A stretch of 63,698 nt of DNA from Micromonospora sp. U21. Lineage in GTDB: Bacteria > Actinomycetota > Actinomycetes > Mycobacteriales > Micromonosporaceae. This document shows positions 30,664 to 38,802 of the stretch, in pieces. The DNA lies in assembly GCF_018070045.1 (NCBI RefSeq), contig NZ_JAGPYK010000035.1, positions 1-63,698 on the forward strand, written 5' to 3'. How positions within the stretch are numbered: the first letter of the stretch is position 1; every line of letters begins with the position of its first letter. The notes beneath the pieces were generated by a model. It was not told where the DNA came from. It did no database searches and saw nothing but the letters and a program-made list of their open reading frames with translations. A program made the translations under genes and the position numbers.

Positions 30664-30990
30664 TTACTTCCCGTCCGTGCCGGGGTTCCCGCTGATGGAC
30701 TCCTGATAGACGTCCGCGTAGGTGCGCGAGTCCTTGACCAGGTCGTCGCAGAAGGCGGCGACGTCGGTGCCGATGAGTTCCACAACCCCCTTGCCGGCCG
30801 TGACGCCCTCCTCGAAGAAGTCGACGATCCCGGGGAGCAGGGGCCCGTCAGGCAGGTCGATCGGTCCCACCTTGAACAGGTACCTCTGCATCTCCTTGTA
30901 GACGATCTGGTAATCCGGCGGGAGCGCCTTGACCCGAGCCAGGTGCGCCCGCCACTGCTTCTTGCCCTCAATGATGTCCTGGATGCCCAC
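30664..30990 (-). CDS. DUF1048 protein (second copy)
   Basis: A 108-aa DUF1048 protein: IQDIIEGKKQWRAHLARVKALPPDYQIVYKEMQRYLFKVGP, then GIVDFFEEGVTAGKGVVELIGTDVAAFCDDLVKDSRTYADVYQE. The fold is helical and the function is unknown. It is the last gene of a PadR-DUF1048-DUF1048 operon, 1 nt after the paralogue upstream. The two copies share the layout (acid/amphipathic helix, central hydrophobic helix, FCxDL..) but have diverged strongly. DUF1048 genes commonly sit beside PadR regulators. Confidence 0.85.
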   Translation of the reverse strand: MGIQDIIEGKKQWRAHLARVKALPPDYQIVYKEMQRYLFKVGPIDLPDGPLLPGIVDFFEEGVTAGKGVVELIGTDVAAFCDDLVKDSRTYADVYQESISGNPGTDGK

Positions 30991-30991
30991 G

Positions 30992-31348
30992 TCAGCCTCC
31001 TAGCCGGCCCAATTTCCTTGTGATGTTCCGGTTCAACTGCTCGCGCCACCGGTCGCGATAGGTCCGGGCCCCCTCACCGCCGGCCAACGCCCTGCAAAAG
31101 CCGGGGATGTCGTCGCCGAGCACCTCGCGGATGCTCTGCCCGTCCGCCGATGCCTCTTCGAGCAGCCCCAGGGCGGCGTCGAGGATCGGCATCAGGTTGC
31201 GACCTGTGAAGCCCGCGTAGGGGAAGAGGTGGCCCTTGATCTGTTTCCAGGCCGCCTGGTGGTCGGCCGGCAATGCCTCTGCCCGGGCTTCGAAGACCTT
31301 CCACTCCCTGGTGAGGTCGCTGCCTGTGATGGTCTCCCAGAAGCTCAT
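30992..31348 (-). CDS. DUF1048 protein (first copy)
   Basis: A 118-aa DUF1048 protein starting MSFWETITGSDLTREWKVFEARAEALPADHQAAWKQIKGHLFPYAGFTGRN split across its first two helices, ending FCRALAGGEGARTYRDRWREQLNRNITRKL. Its ATG overlaps the PadR stop by 4 nt (31345-31348), so translation is coupled. Function unknown; co-regulation with PadR is certain from the arrangement. Confidence 0.85.
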   Translation of the reverse strand: MSFWETITGSDLTREWKVFEARAEALPADHQAAWKQIKGHLFPYAGFTGRNLMPILDAALGLLEEASADGQSIREVLGDDIPGFCRALAGGEGARTYRDRWREQLNRNITRKLGRLGG

Positions 31349-31671
31349 CTCCCGCCCTCCTTGAGCCTGTCGATGCGTGCCGAGACGTACTCCCATTTCG
31401 CCCAGAACGTCGCGAGTTCCTCGCGCCCGGCGTCGTTGAGCGCGTAGAACTTGCGCGGCGGGCCCACCTCGGACGGTCGTTTCGTCACCTGGACGAGTCC
31501 GTTCCTCTCCAGTCGCAGCAAGATCGTGTACACCGTCCCCTCGATGACGTCGGCGAAGCCGAGCTCGTTCAGCCGACGCGTGATGGCGTACCCGTAGGTC
31601 TCCTCGCGGCCGATGATTTCGAGCACGCAGCCCTCGAGCGTGCCCTTCAGCATCTCCGTCAGGTCGTCCAT
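31345..31671 (-). CDS. PadR-family transcriptional regulator
   Basis: A 108-aa short (subfamily-2) PadR protein with no long C-terminal domain. The winged helix reads LEGCVLEIIGREETYGYAITRRLNELGFADVIEGTVYTILLRLERNGLVQ, with the family TVYTIL recognition helix and the wing GPPRKFYALNDAGREEL; a C-terminal dimer helix follows. The ATG at 31671 is used; upstream in-frame codons run through the repeat operator. It probably represses its own operon, which includes two DUF1048 genes, through the direct repeats at 31701-31743. Confidence 0.9.
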   Translation of the reverse strand: MDDLTEMLKGTLEGCVLEIIGREETYGYAITRRLNELGFADVIEGTVYTILLRLERNGLVQVTKRPSEVGPPRKFYALNDAGREELATFWAKWEYVSARIDRLKEGGR

Positions 31672-31700
31672 CCCGGCTCCTCTTCGGTCCCCCGGTACCT

Positions 31701-31748
31701 CGTACCACCGAGTACCGCTATACCGTACCACCGAGTACCGCTAGCGGT
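31701..31748. promoter_or_regulatory. Perfect 20-bp direct repeat and palindrome at the padR promoter
   Basis: CGTACCACCGAGTACCGCTA occurs at 31701-31720 and 31724-31743, a 23-bp period. Each copy contains GTAC twice. On the minus strand a TATAGC -10-like box falls between the copies. ACCGCTAGCGGT (31737-31748) is a perfect palindrome at the right edge. The block starts 30 nt upstream of the padR start codon, so it is the likely autoregulatory operator. Confidence 0.75.
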
Positions 31749-31886
31749 AGCGCCAAGTACGGGTGGCCGAAAAGGCCGGGTACCGACGGGAGACCAGATC
31801 CGGGCAGCCGCGCCCGGAGCAGCCGGCTGATCAGCCGGCGACCGGGAACTTCCCGCGATCGCCACCAGCATTTGTAGGTTAGCTTC

Positions 31887-31915
31887 TTGACGGGCGTTGG
31901 ACGCGTAGCTAAGTT
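31887..31915 (+). promoter_or_regulatory. Promoter of the peptidoglycan-recycling operon
   Basis: TTGACG (31887-31892) and TAAGTT (31910-31915) with a 17-nt spacer form a good sigma-A-type promoter 26 nt before the GH3 start codon. Confidence 0.6.
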
Positions 31916-31941
31916 TCAGCCACCCGGACTGAGAGGCGTCT

Positions 31942-33759
31942 ATGCAGACCCGACTCGTTACCGCGACCACCCTGGTGGCCACACTGGCGGTCACCCTCGC
32001 CCCCATCCCCGCCCAGGCCGCCACCCCGGCGCGCCCCATGACCGCCGAGCACGGCTGGGTCACGTCGACGCTGCGGCACATGAGCCTGGAACAGAAGGTG
32101 GGCCAGCTCTTCTCCACCTACGTCTACGGTGGTGACGCCACCGCCCCCACTGCCGCCGACCGGGCCGCGAACCTCGCCGCGTTCGGTGTGGAGACACCGG
32201 CCGAGGTGATCGAGCGGTACCACCTCGGCGGCGTCTGCTACTTCTCCTGGTCGCACAACCTGGACAGTCCCCGCCAGATCGCCACCCTCTCCAATGGAGT
32301 CCAGCGGGCCGCCCTCGGCGACGGCGCGAAGGGCCGGGTGCCCCTGCTCATCTCCACCGACCAGGAGCAGGGCACGGTTCTGCGGATGCCCTCCCCCGCC
32401 GCCCAGTTCCCCGGGGCGATGGCGCTGGGGGCCGCCCGGTCGCCCAGGGCCGCCCGGATCGCGGCGGACGTCACCGGGCGGGAGCTGCGGGCCGTCGGCA
32501 TCCGCCAGCCGTACGCGCCGATCGCCGACGTGAACGTCAACGCGGGCAACCCGGTGATCGGCGTGCGGTCCTTCGGGGCCGACCCCACCCTGGTGGCCGA
32601 CCTCACCGCCGCCCAGGTCACCGGCTTCCAGGACCGGGCCGGCGTGACCGCCGTGGCGAAGCACTTCCCCGGGCACGGCGACACGGCCACCGACAGCCAC
32701 ACCGGCCTTCCGGTGATCAACCACAGTCGCGCCGAGTGGGACCGCATCGACGCGCCACCGTTCCGGCGGGCGATCAGGGCCGGCGTCGAATCGATCATGA
32801 CCGCGCACATCGTGATCCCCGCGCTCGACCCCTCCGGCGACCCCGCGACGTTGTCTCCGACGATCCTCACCGGAGTGCTGCGCGGTGAACTCGGCTTCCG
32901 GGGCGTCATCGTCACCGACGCGCTCAACATGGCCGGCGTGCGGGCGAAGTACGGCGACGAGCGGGTGCCCGTACTGGCGCTCAAGGCCGGCGCCGACCAG
33001 CTCCTGATGCCGCCGAACCTCGCGCTGGCGCGGGACGCGGTGCTGCGCGCCGTCGCCACCGGCGAACTCACCGAACGACGGATCGACGAGTCGGTGCGTC
33101 GCGTCCTCGGCATGAAGTACCGCCAGGGTCTGGCCCGGTCGCCGCTGGTTGACGTCGAAGAGGCGGTACGGACGGTCGGGGCACCGGAGCACCTCGCCGC
33201 GGTCACCCGGGTCACCGACCCGACGCTCACCGCCGTCCGCAACGACGCCGCAACCCTGCCGCTGCCCCGCGCCGACCGGTCGGTCCTGGTCACCGGCTGG
33301 GACAGCGCCGCCTTCGCCCCGGTCGCGACGGTCGCCGCCGGGTTCACGGCCCGCGGCGCCCGGGCCACCGCCCGGCCGGCGACCCTGCCCTCCGACGCGG
33401 TGATCGCCGCGACGGCCACCCAGGCCGCCGAGCACGACCTCACCGTCGTGCTGGTGAACAAGGCGTGGGACACCACCGTCAGCGACCCGCGCGCCACCCA
33501 GCAGCGCCTCGTCGCGGCGCTGCTCGCGACCGGGAAGCCCGTGGTTGTCGTGGCGGTCCGCGATCCCTACGACATCGCGTACCTGCCGGGCGTGACCACC
33601 TACCTGGCGACGTACTCGTACACCCGGGCGGCGATGGACGCCCTCGTCCGGGCGCTGCACGGCGAGCTGTCCCCGAGCGGGCGGCTGCCCGTCACGATCC
33701 CCACGGCCGAGGGATCGGGCTCCGTGCTCTACCCCTACGGCCACGGCCTGAGCTGGTAG
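31942..33759 (+). CDS. Secreted GH3 beta-N-acetylglucosaminidase (NagZ-like)
   Basis: 605 aa. A Sec signal peptide (TRLVTATTLVATLAVTLAPIPAQAA, residues ~3-27) is followed by a GH3 barrel. The NagZ signature KHFPGHGDTATDSH, with its catalytic Asp/His loop, lies at ~240-252, and the nucleophile Asp is in IVTDALNMAGV. A C-terminal alpha/beta-sandwich domain runs from ~430 to the end. NagZ removes GlcNAc from muropeptides. It is followed after 10 nt by a NamZ-like gene and then a serine hydrolase, the same three functions as the B. subtilis ybbCDE group. The ATG at 31942 has GAGAGG upstream. Confidence 0.92.
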   Translation: MQTRLVTATTLVATLAVTLAPIPAQAATPARPMTAEHGWVTSTLRHMSLEQKVGQLFSTYVYGGDATAPTAADRAANLAAFGVETPAEVIERYHLGGVCYFSWSHNLDSPRQIATLSNGVQRAALGDGAKGRVPLLISTDQEQGTVLRMPSPAAQFPGAMALGAARSPRAARIAADVTGRELRAVGIRQPYAPIADVNVNAGNPVIGVRSFGADPTLVADLTAAQVTGFQDRAGVTAVAKHFPGHGDTATDSHTGLPVINHSRAEWDRIDAPPFRRAIRAGVESIMTAHIVIPALDPSGDPATLSPTILTGVLRGELGFRGVIVTDALNMAGVRAKYGDERVPVLALKAGADQLLMPPNLALARDAVLRAVATGELTERRIDESVRRVLGMKYRQGLARSPLVDVEEAVRTVGAPEHLAAVTRVTDPTLTAVRNDAATLPLPRADRSVLVTGWDSAAFAPVATVAAGFTARGARATARPATLPSDAVIAATATQAAEHDLTVVLVNKAWDTTVSDPRATQQRLVAALLATGKPVVVVAVRDPYDIAYLPGVTTYLATYSYTRAAMDALVRALHGELSPSGRLPVTIPTAEGSGSVLYPYGHGLSW

Positions 33760-33769
33760 GAGGCAACCA

Positions 33770-35071
33770 ATGCAGCGGAGGAATTTCCTGGTCGGCGCGG
33801 TCGGCGCGGTCGGTGCGGGTGCGGGGGCGCTCGGCGTCGGCGCGGCCGTGACGCCCGCGGCGGCCAGCCCCGGTGGCCGGCGGGTCCGCACCGGCCTGGA
33901 CGAGCTGGTGTCCTCGAGGTTCGCCGAGCTCGCCGGCCAGCGGGTGGGCGTCGTCTCCAACCCGACCGGCGTGGACGCGGCCTACCGGCATCTCGTCGAC
34001 CTGATGCACGGCTCCGGCCGGGTCCAACTGGTCGCGGCGTTCGGCCCCGAGCACGGTTTCCGCGGCTCCGCGCAGGCAGGCGGGAGCGAGGGCACCGGCG
34101 TGGACGCCCGCACCGGCATCACGGTGTACGACGCGTACGGCGCCTCGCAGGCCCGGTGGGAAGCCATGTTCACCGAGGCCGGGGTGGACACGGTGGTCTT
34201 CGACATCCAGGACGTCGGGGTCCGCTTCTACACCTACATCTGGACGATGTACACCTCGATGGTGGCCGCGGCCCGGGTCGGCAGACGCTACGTCGTGCTG
34301 GACCGTCCCAACCCGATCGGCGGCCGGGCGTACGGGCCGATGATGACCACCCCGTACACCTCGGGTGTCGGGCTGAAGGAGATCATCCAGCAGCACGGGA
34401 TGACCGTCGGGGAGCTGGCCCGGTTCTTCAACGCCACCCTCCTGCCCGCCGAGGCGGGGCGACCGGTCGATCTGCACGTGGTGCGGTGCCGGCACTGGAA
34501 GCGCGACGACCTCGCCGCCGACACCGGCGTGCCCTGGGTGATGCCCAGCCCGAACATGCCCACCCCGGACACCGCCCTCGTCTACCCGGGCACCGGCCTG
34601 TTCGAAGGCGTCGCGTCGATCACCGAGGGGCGCGGCACGTGCCGCCCGTTCGAGCTGATCGGTGGGCTGGCGACCGACTTCGACCACCACTGGGGCGACC
34701 GGCTCAACGCCCGGAACCTGCCCGGGGTCGAGTTCCGCGAGGCGTACTTCTCGCCGACCTCGGCGGGTCAGAAGCCCGCGCTGCTCAACAAGCTCTGCGC
34801 CGGCGTCGAGGTCAAGGTCGTCGACCCGGCGGTGTACGACCCGATCCGCACCGGCGTGGCGATGCTGGTGGAGGCGCACAAGTACCCGGCGTTCGCCTGG
34901 CGGAGGGACTCGTGGGACACGGTGCGCCCGTACTGGATCGACAAGCTCACCGGCTCGCCGCGACTGCGTACCCAGATCGACGCCGGAGCCGACGTGGACG
35001 ACGTCGTCGGCGCCTGGGCCGACGAGCTGGCCACCTTCAACCGGCAGCGCCGGCCCTACCTGCTCTACTGA
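33770..35071 (+). CDS. namZ: DUF1343 exo-beta-N-acetylmuramidase (NamZ-like, GH171)
   Basis: 433 aa. The N-terminus has QRRNFLVGAVGAVGAGAGALG, a twin-Arg-like signal, so it is exported. The DUF1343 domain covers almost the whole chain: VGVVSNPTGVDAAYRHLVDLM, FGPEHGFRG, VFDIQDVGVRFYTYIWTMYTSM, VLDRPNPIGG and YPGTGLFEGVASITEGRGT are all present. NamZ of B. subtilis releases terminal MurNAc from peptidoglycan chains; the Glu of the FGPEHGFRG motif is the proposed catalytic residue. It lies 10 nt downstream of the GH3 gene and 11 nt upstream of the serine hydrolase, one operon. Confidence 0.9.
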   Translation: MQRRNFLVGAVGAVGAGAGALGVGAAVTPAAASPGGRRVRTGLDELVSSRFAELAGQRVGVVSNPTGVDAAYRHLVDLMHGSGRVQLVAAFGPEHGFRGSAQAGGSEGTGVDARTGITVYDAYGASQARWEAMFTEAGVDTVVFDIQDVGVRFYTYIWTMYTSMVAAARVGRRYVVLDRPNPIGGRAYGPMMTTPYTSGVGLKEIIQQHGMTVGELARFFNATLLPAEAGRPVDLHVVRCRHWKRDDLAADTGVPWVMPSPNMPTPDTALVYPGTGLFEGVASITEGRGTCRPFELIGGLATDFDHHWGDRLNARNLPGVEFREAYFSPTSAGQKPALLNKLCAGVEVKVVDPAVYDPIRTGVAMLVEAHKYPAFAWRRDSWDTVRPYWIDKLTGSPRLRTQIDAGADVDDVVGAWADELATFNRQRRPYLLY

Positions 35072-35082
35072 GGAGTGCGGTC

Positions 35083-36888
35083 ATGACCAGGTCGACCCGT
35101 CGTCCGCTCCGCTCAATCGCGCTCGGCCTGGCCCTGGCGGTCGTGGGCACGACGCTGCCAGCCACCGCCGGGGTGGCCGCGTCACCCCCGGCCCCGTCCG
35201 GACCGCCGACCGTCACTCCCGCCGACATCCAGTTCCGGCACGACACGCTGCGCCGCGGCAACGCCCGCCAGGTCGGTCTGCTCCCGGAGCACGTGGACCG
35301 CCTCCCCGCCGACCTGGCCGGGTACCTCCAGCCGACGCCGGACCATCCCGGATACCCGGCGTACGCCGGCGGGGTGGTCCTGGCGGCCAAGGACGGCGTG
35401 ATCGTGCAGCACGCCGCCGCCGGCAGCGCGGTGCGGTACGCCGCCGTCGGGCCACCGCCCGGCCTGGTCGGCGTGGAACTCCCCGCCGACCAGCAGATCG
35501 CGACCCGACCGGACACCATCTTCGACCTGGCGTCGGTGTCAAAGCTGTTCACCACGATCGTCACCATGCAGCAGGTGGAACGGGCTCGGGTGGAGCTGGA
35601 CGCGCCGGTCGCCCGGTACGTCCCGGAGTTCGCCGCCGGCGGCAAGGCGGCGGTCACCGTGCGGATGCTGCTCACCCACACGTCGGGTCTGCCCGCGTTC
35701 ACGGCGTTGTGGAGCAGGTACCCGACGCCGGCCGAGCGGTTCGCCGCCGCGCTCGCCACGCCACTGGCCGCCGGTGCGACGCCCGGTTCCCGGTACGTCT
35801 ACTCGGACCTCGGGCTGATCGCACTGGGCGTCCTGGTGGAACGGGTCACCGGCCGGCCGCTGGCCGACCTGGTCCGTGACGGCGTGACCGGGCCGCTGGG
35901 CATGTCCGACACCGGCTACAACCCGGGCCCGGAGCGACGGTCGCGGATCGCCGCGACCGAATACCAGCCGTACGCCGGGCGCGGCATGGTCTGGGGCGAG
36001 GTGCACGACGAGAACGCCTGGTCGCTCGGCGGGGTGGCCGGGCACGCCGGGGTCTTCTCCACCGCGGCGGACCTGGCCGTCCTCTGCCAGTCACTGCTCA
36101 ACGGCGGTGAGTACCGTGGCCGCCGGATCCTACGGTCGGACACGGTGCGCGCGATGCTGGTCAACTACAACGCGCCGCTGGAGTCGGCCTACCCGGAGAG
36201 CGACCGCGGGCTCGGCTTCGAACTGAACAAGCACTGGTACATGATGGGCCTGTCCTCGCCGGTGGGCTTCGGGCACACCGGTTTCACCGGGACGTCCATC
36301 GTCATCGACCCGCTCTCCCACTCGTTCGTCATCCTGCTCAGCAACCGGGTGCACCCCGATCGTGGCTGGGGCAGCAACAACGTGGCCCGCCGCGCGGTCG
36401 CGCGGGACCTCGCGGAGGCGATGCCGGTGCGCCCGCGCTCGGCCAGCGCCTGGCGGGCCGAACCACGCGACTCCGCGACGAGCACTCTCACCGCCCCACT
36501 GCGCCGGCCGGCGCGGGGTGGGACGGCGAGTTTCCTGCTCTGGTACGACACCGAGCCCCGCTACGACAGCGCGCGGTTCGAGATCTCCACCGACGGGGGG
36601 CAGACCTGGGTGCCGGCAACCATGCGGCTGCGCGACGCCGGGCGACGGTGGAGCGCCGACGGCACGGTGACCGGCTACGGCGGCCGGGTCTGGTGGCAGG
36701 TCTCCGTGACGTTGCCCGACCATGCCACCCACCTGCGGTGGAGCAGCAGCACGGACGGCTCCGGGCAGGGGCGTGGGGTCTACGTCGACCGGGTCGTCGC
36801 GGCGGACCGGACCGGCGTCCTCTTCCACGGCGAAGGCGGCGACGCCTCCCGGCTCGTCGCCGACGGGTGGTCGCCCGCGCGCAGCTGA
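35083..36888 (+). CDS. Secreted serine hydrolase (beta-lactamase family) with C-terminal sandwich domain
   Basis: 601 aa. A signal peptide (residues ~8-33) is followed by a class C beta-lactamase-like domain (~80-440). SxxK is in FDLASVSKLFTTI, the YxN position reads YVYSDLG, and the HTG-like third motif is GFGHTGFTG. The last 130 residues form a beta-sandwich (FLLWYDTEPRYDSARFEISTDGGQTW). In B. subtilis the matching gene of the ybbCDE group is AmiE/YbbE-like. Here it probably trims peptide or ester groups from cell-wall fragments. The ATG at 35083 follows TGAGGAG. Confidence 0.88.
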   Translation: MTRSTRRPLRSIALGLALAVVGTTLPATAGVAASPPAPSGPPTVTPADIQFRHDTLRRGNARQVGLLPEHVDRLPADLAGYLQPTPDHPGYPAYAGGVVLAAKDGVIVQHAAAGSAVRYAAVGPPPGLVGVELPADQQIATRPDTIFDLASVSKLFTTIVTMQQVERARVELDAPVARYVPEFAAGGKAAVTVRMLLTHTSGLPAFTALWSRYPTPAERFAAALATPLAAGATPGSRYVYSDLGLIALGVLVERVTGRPLADLVRDGVTGPLGMSDTGYNPGPERRSRIAATEYQPYAGRGMVWGEVHDENAWSLGGVAGHAGVFSTAADLAVLCQSLLNGGEYRGRRILRSDTVRAMLVNYNAPLESAYPESDRGLGFELNKHWYMMGLSSPVGFGHTGFTGTSIVIDPLSHSFVILLSNRVHPDRGWGSNNVARRAVARDLAEAMPVRPRSASAWRAEPRDSATSTLTAPLRRPARGGTASFLLWYDTEPRYDSARFEISTDGGQTWVPATMRLRDAGRRWSADGTVTGYGGRVWWQVSVTLPDHATHLRWSSSTDGSGQGRGVYVDRVVAADRTGVLFHGEGGDASRLVADGWSPARS

Positions 36889-36934
36889 GCCGATTCCCGT
36901 TGCGGCGACCGGCGGGCGCTGCGAGGGTCGACGG

Positions 36935-37510
36935 GTGACAGGAATGGACGGCGCCGCCGTGCGGGACGCGACCGAGGAGATGACCCGGGTGCTCGACCCG
37001 CACCGGGAGCGGGACTGGTCGGTGCCGGCCGGCACGCTGACCTGGAGCTGCTGGACCACCGCGGCCCACGTGGCGCACGACCTGCTCGGCTACGCCGGCC
37101 AGGTCACCGGCCGACCGGATGACGGCTACCTGCCGTACGACCTGCGGGTCTCCCCCGACGCGACGCCGGCGCAGGTGCTGACCGTGGTGCGCGCCTGCGC
37201 CGGGCTGCTCGCCGTCGCGGTCGACGCCGCCCCACCCGACGCACGGGCCTGGCACTTCGGCCCGTGCGACCCGGCCGGTTTCGCCGCGATGGGAGTGGCC
37301 GAGACCCTGCTGCACACGCACGACATCACCCTGGGCCTCGGTGTGTCGTGGCAGCCGCCGCGACGGCTGAGCGCCCTGGTGCTGCGGCGGCTCTTCCCGG
37401 ACGCGCCGGCCGGCGCCGCACCCGAGGTGCTGCTGTGGATGACCGGCCGTGGTGAGCTGCCCGGTCGGGCGCGGCGCACCTCGTGGAGTTGGCGCGCCGC
37501 GCTGGACTGA
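36935..37510 (+). CDS. Maleylpyruvate isomerase/DinB-like protein
   Basis: About 191 aa of the mycothiol-dependent maleylpyruvate isomerase N-terminal (DinB-like) fold: RDWSVPAGTLTWSCWTTAAHVAHDLLGYAGQVTG, with His residues in the AHVAHDL helix, and ETLLHTHDITLGLG late, the metal-ligand HxxD/H pattern. The C-terminal part ends PEVLLWMTGRGELPGR. Substrate unknown. The GTG at 36935 has AGGG 7 nt upstream; an ATG three codons later is possible. It converges on a GNAT gene with 6 nt between. Confidence 0.82.
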   Translation: MTGMDGAAVRDATEEMTRVLDPHRERDWSVPAGTLTWSCWTTAAHVAHDLLGYAGQVTGRPDDGYLPYDLRVSPDATPAQVLTVVRACAGLLAVAVDAAPPDARAWHFGPCDPAGFAAMGVAETLLHTHDITLGLGVSWQPPRRLSALVLRRLFPDAPAGAAPEVLLWMTGRGELPGRARRTSWSWRAALD

Positions 37511-37516
37511 CCCGCC

Positions 37517-38095
37517 CTACCGGGCGTCGCCGGACACCGTGGCGGCGACAGGCCCGGAAGCGGTCAACGCGTGCCGGTGGCCGTCGCGCGGGAAGGGTGG
37601 ATAGGCCGGCAGCACCTCCTGGAAGAGGTAGCCGCTCTTCTCCGCCACCCGACAGGAGGCCGGGTTGTCCACCTGGTGCAGCAGGTCGAGGCGCTCGAGC
37701 CCGGTGAACTGCGCGAACGCCCACCGGCTGAGCGCGGTGACCGCGCGCGGGGCGACGCCCCGGCCGCGCGCCCACGCCGCCGTCCAGTAGCCGACCTCGG
37801 CCGCCGGCCCGCCGGGCGTGACCCCCTTGAGCACCACGTTCGCCACCAGTCGTGGACCGTCCGCGACGTCCTCCAGCACGGCGAAACTGAACCGCCGGCC
37901 GTCGTCCCAGTCCTGCTGGGTCTGCTTCAGCCACTGCCGTCCCTGGTCGGCGGTGGTCACCGGGTGCCGGGTCCACCGTTGCAGCACCGGATCCCGATAC
38001 ACCTCGATCAGCGCGTCCAGGTCGTCCGCGCGCCAGGGCCGCAGGACGAGGTCCGGCGCCGACGAGGTGTCCACTGCTCGCAGCTCGGTCCGCAT
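37517..38095 (-). CDS. GNAT acetyltransferase (RimJ-like)
   Basis: About 192 aa of the Acetyltransf_3 (RimJ/RimL-like) type: LVLRPWRADDLDALIEVYRDPVLQRWTRHP, then VGYWTAAWARGRGVAPRAVTALSRWAF with the acetyl-CoA loop ARGRGVA (residues ~108-115), and LERLDLLHQVDNPASCRVAEKSGYLFQEV at the end. It probably acetylates a protein N-terminus or a small amine. Start ATG 38095 or GTG 38101. It is separated by 17 nt from the response-regulator gene on the same strand and could be co-transcribed. Confidence 0.87.
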   Translation of the reverse strand: MRTELRAVDTSSAPDLVLRPWRADDLDALIEVYRDPVLQRWTRHPVTTADQGRQWLKQTQQDWDDGRRFSFAVLEDVADGPRLVANVVLKGVTPGGPAAEVGYWTAAWARGRGVAPRAVTALSRWAFAQFTGLERLDLLHQVDNPASCRVAEKSGYLFQEVLPAYPPFPRDGHRHALTASGPVAATVSGDAR

Positions 38096-38112
38096 CCGCA
38101 CAGTCTGCGCGC

Positions 38113-38802
38113 CTACAGCTCCCCGGGGGTGACCAGACCCGCCTCGTAGGCCACGACCACCGCCTGTGCCCGGTCGCGCAGCGACAGCTTGGCGAAGATG
38201 CGGGCGACGTGGGTCTTGACCGTCGCCTCGCTCAGGGTCAGGACCCGCGCCAGCTCGGTGTTGGACAGGCCACGGCCGAGCAGCGTCAGCACCTCACGCT
38301 CACGAGGCGTCAGCCCTTCGAGGTCGCGGCGGCGCCCCGGCTGTTCGGCCGGGCGCTGGTCGGCGACGGCGAAGCGCTCCACGAGCCGCCGCGTGATCGA
38401 CGGGGCGAGCAGCGCGTCGCCGGTGTCGACGAGCCGGACGGCGTTGGCGAGGTGCTCGGCGGTGACGTCCTTGAGCAGGAAGCCGCTCGCGCCGAGGGAC
38501 AGGGCCGCGTACACGTACCGGTCGAGGTCGAACGTGGTCAGCATGAGCACCCGGCAGTGCGGGCTCTGCGCCAGGATGCGGCGGGCGGCCTCCAACCCGT
38601 CCATGACCGGCATCCGGATGTCCATGAGCACGACATCGGGGCGCAGTCGGCGTGCGACGGCCACCGCCTCGGCGCCATCGCACGCCTCGCCGACCACGTC
38701 GATCCCGCGCGCGGTCAGGATCAGGCGGAAGCCGGTACGGATCAACTCCTGGTCGTCGGCGATGACGACCCGCGGCGCGGCTGTCGAACCCGGCGGTGTC
38801 AC
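38113..38802 (-). CDS. NarL/LuxR-family response regulator
   Basis: 229 aa. The receiver domain (residues ~10-125) has the phospho-acceptor Asp in RPDVVLMDIRMPVMDGL and Lys in GASGFLLKDVT. A LuxR-type HTH covers ~160-222 (LTPREREVLTLLGRGLSNTELARVLTLSEATVKTHVARIFAKL). It is the partner of the histidine kinase upstream, with a GTGA 4-nt overlap (38799-38802). It probably controls the divergent ABC transporter through the palindromes at 39716-39762. Confidence 0.95.
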   Translation of the reverse strand: MTPPGSTAAPRVVIADDQELIRTGFRLILTARGIDVVGEACDGAEAVAVARRLRPDVVLMDIRMPVMDGLEAARRILAQSPHCRVLMLTTFDLDRYVYAALSLGASGFLLKDVTAEHLANAVRLVDTGDALLAPSITRRLVERFAVADQRPAEQPGRRRDLEGLTPREREVLTLLGRGLSNTELARVLTLSEATVKTHVARIFAKLSLRDRAQAVVVAYEAGLVTPGEL

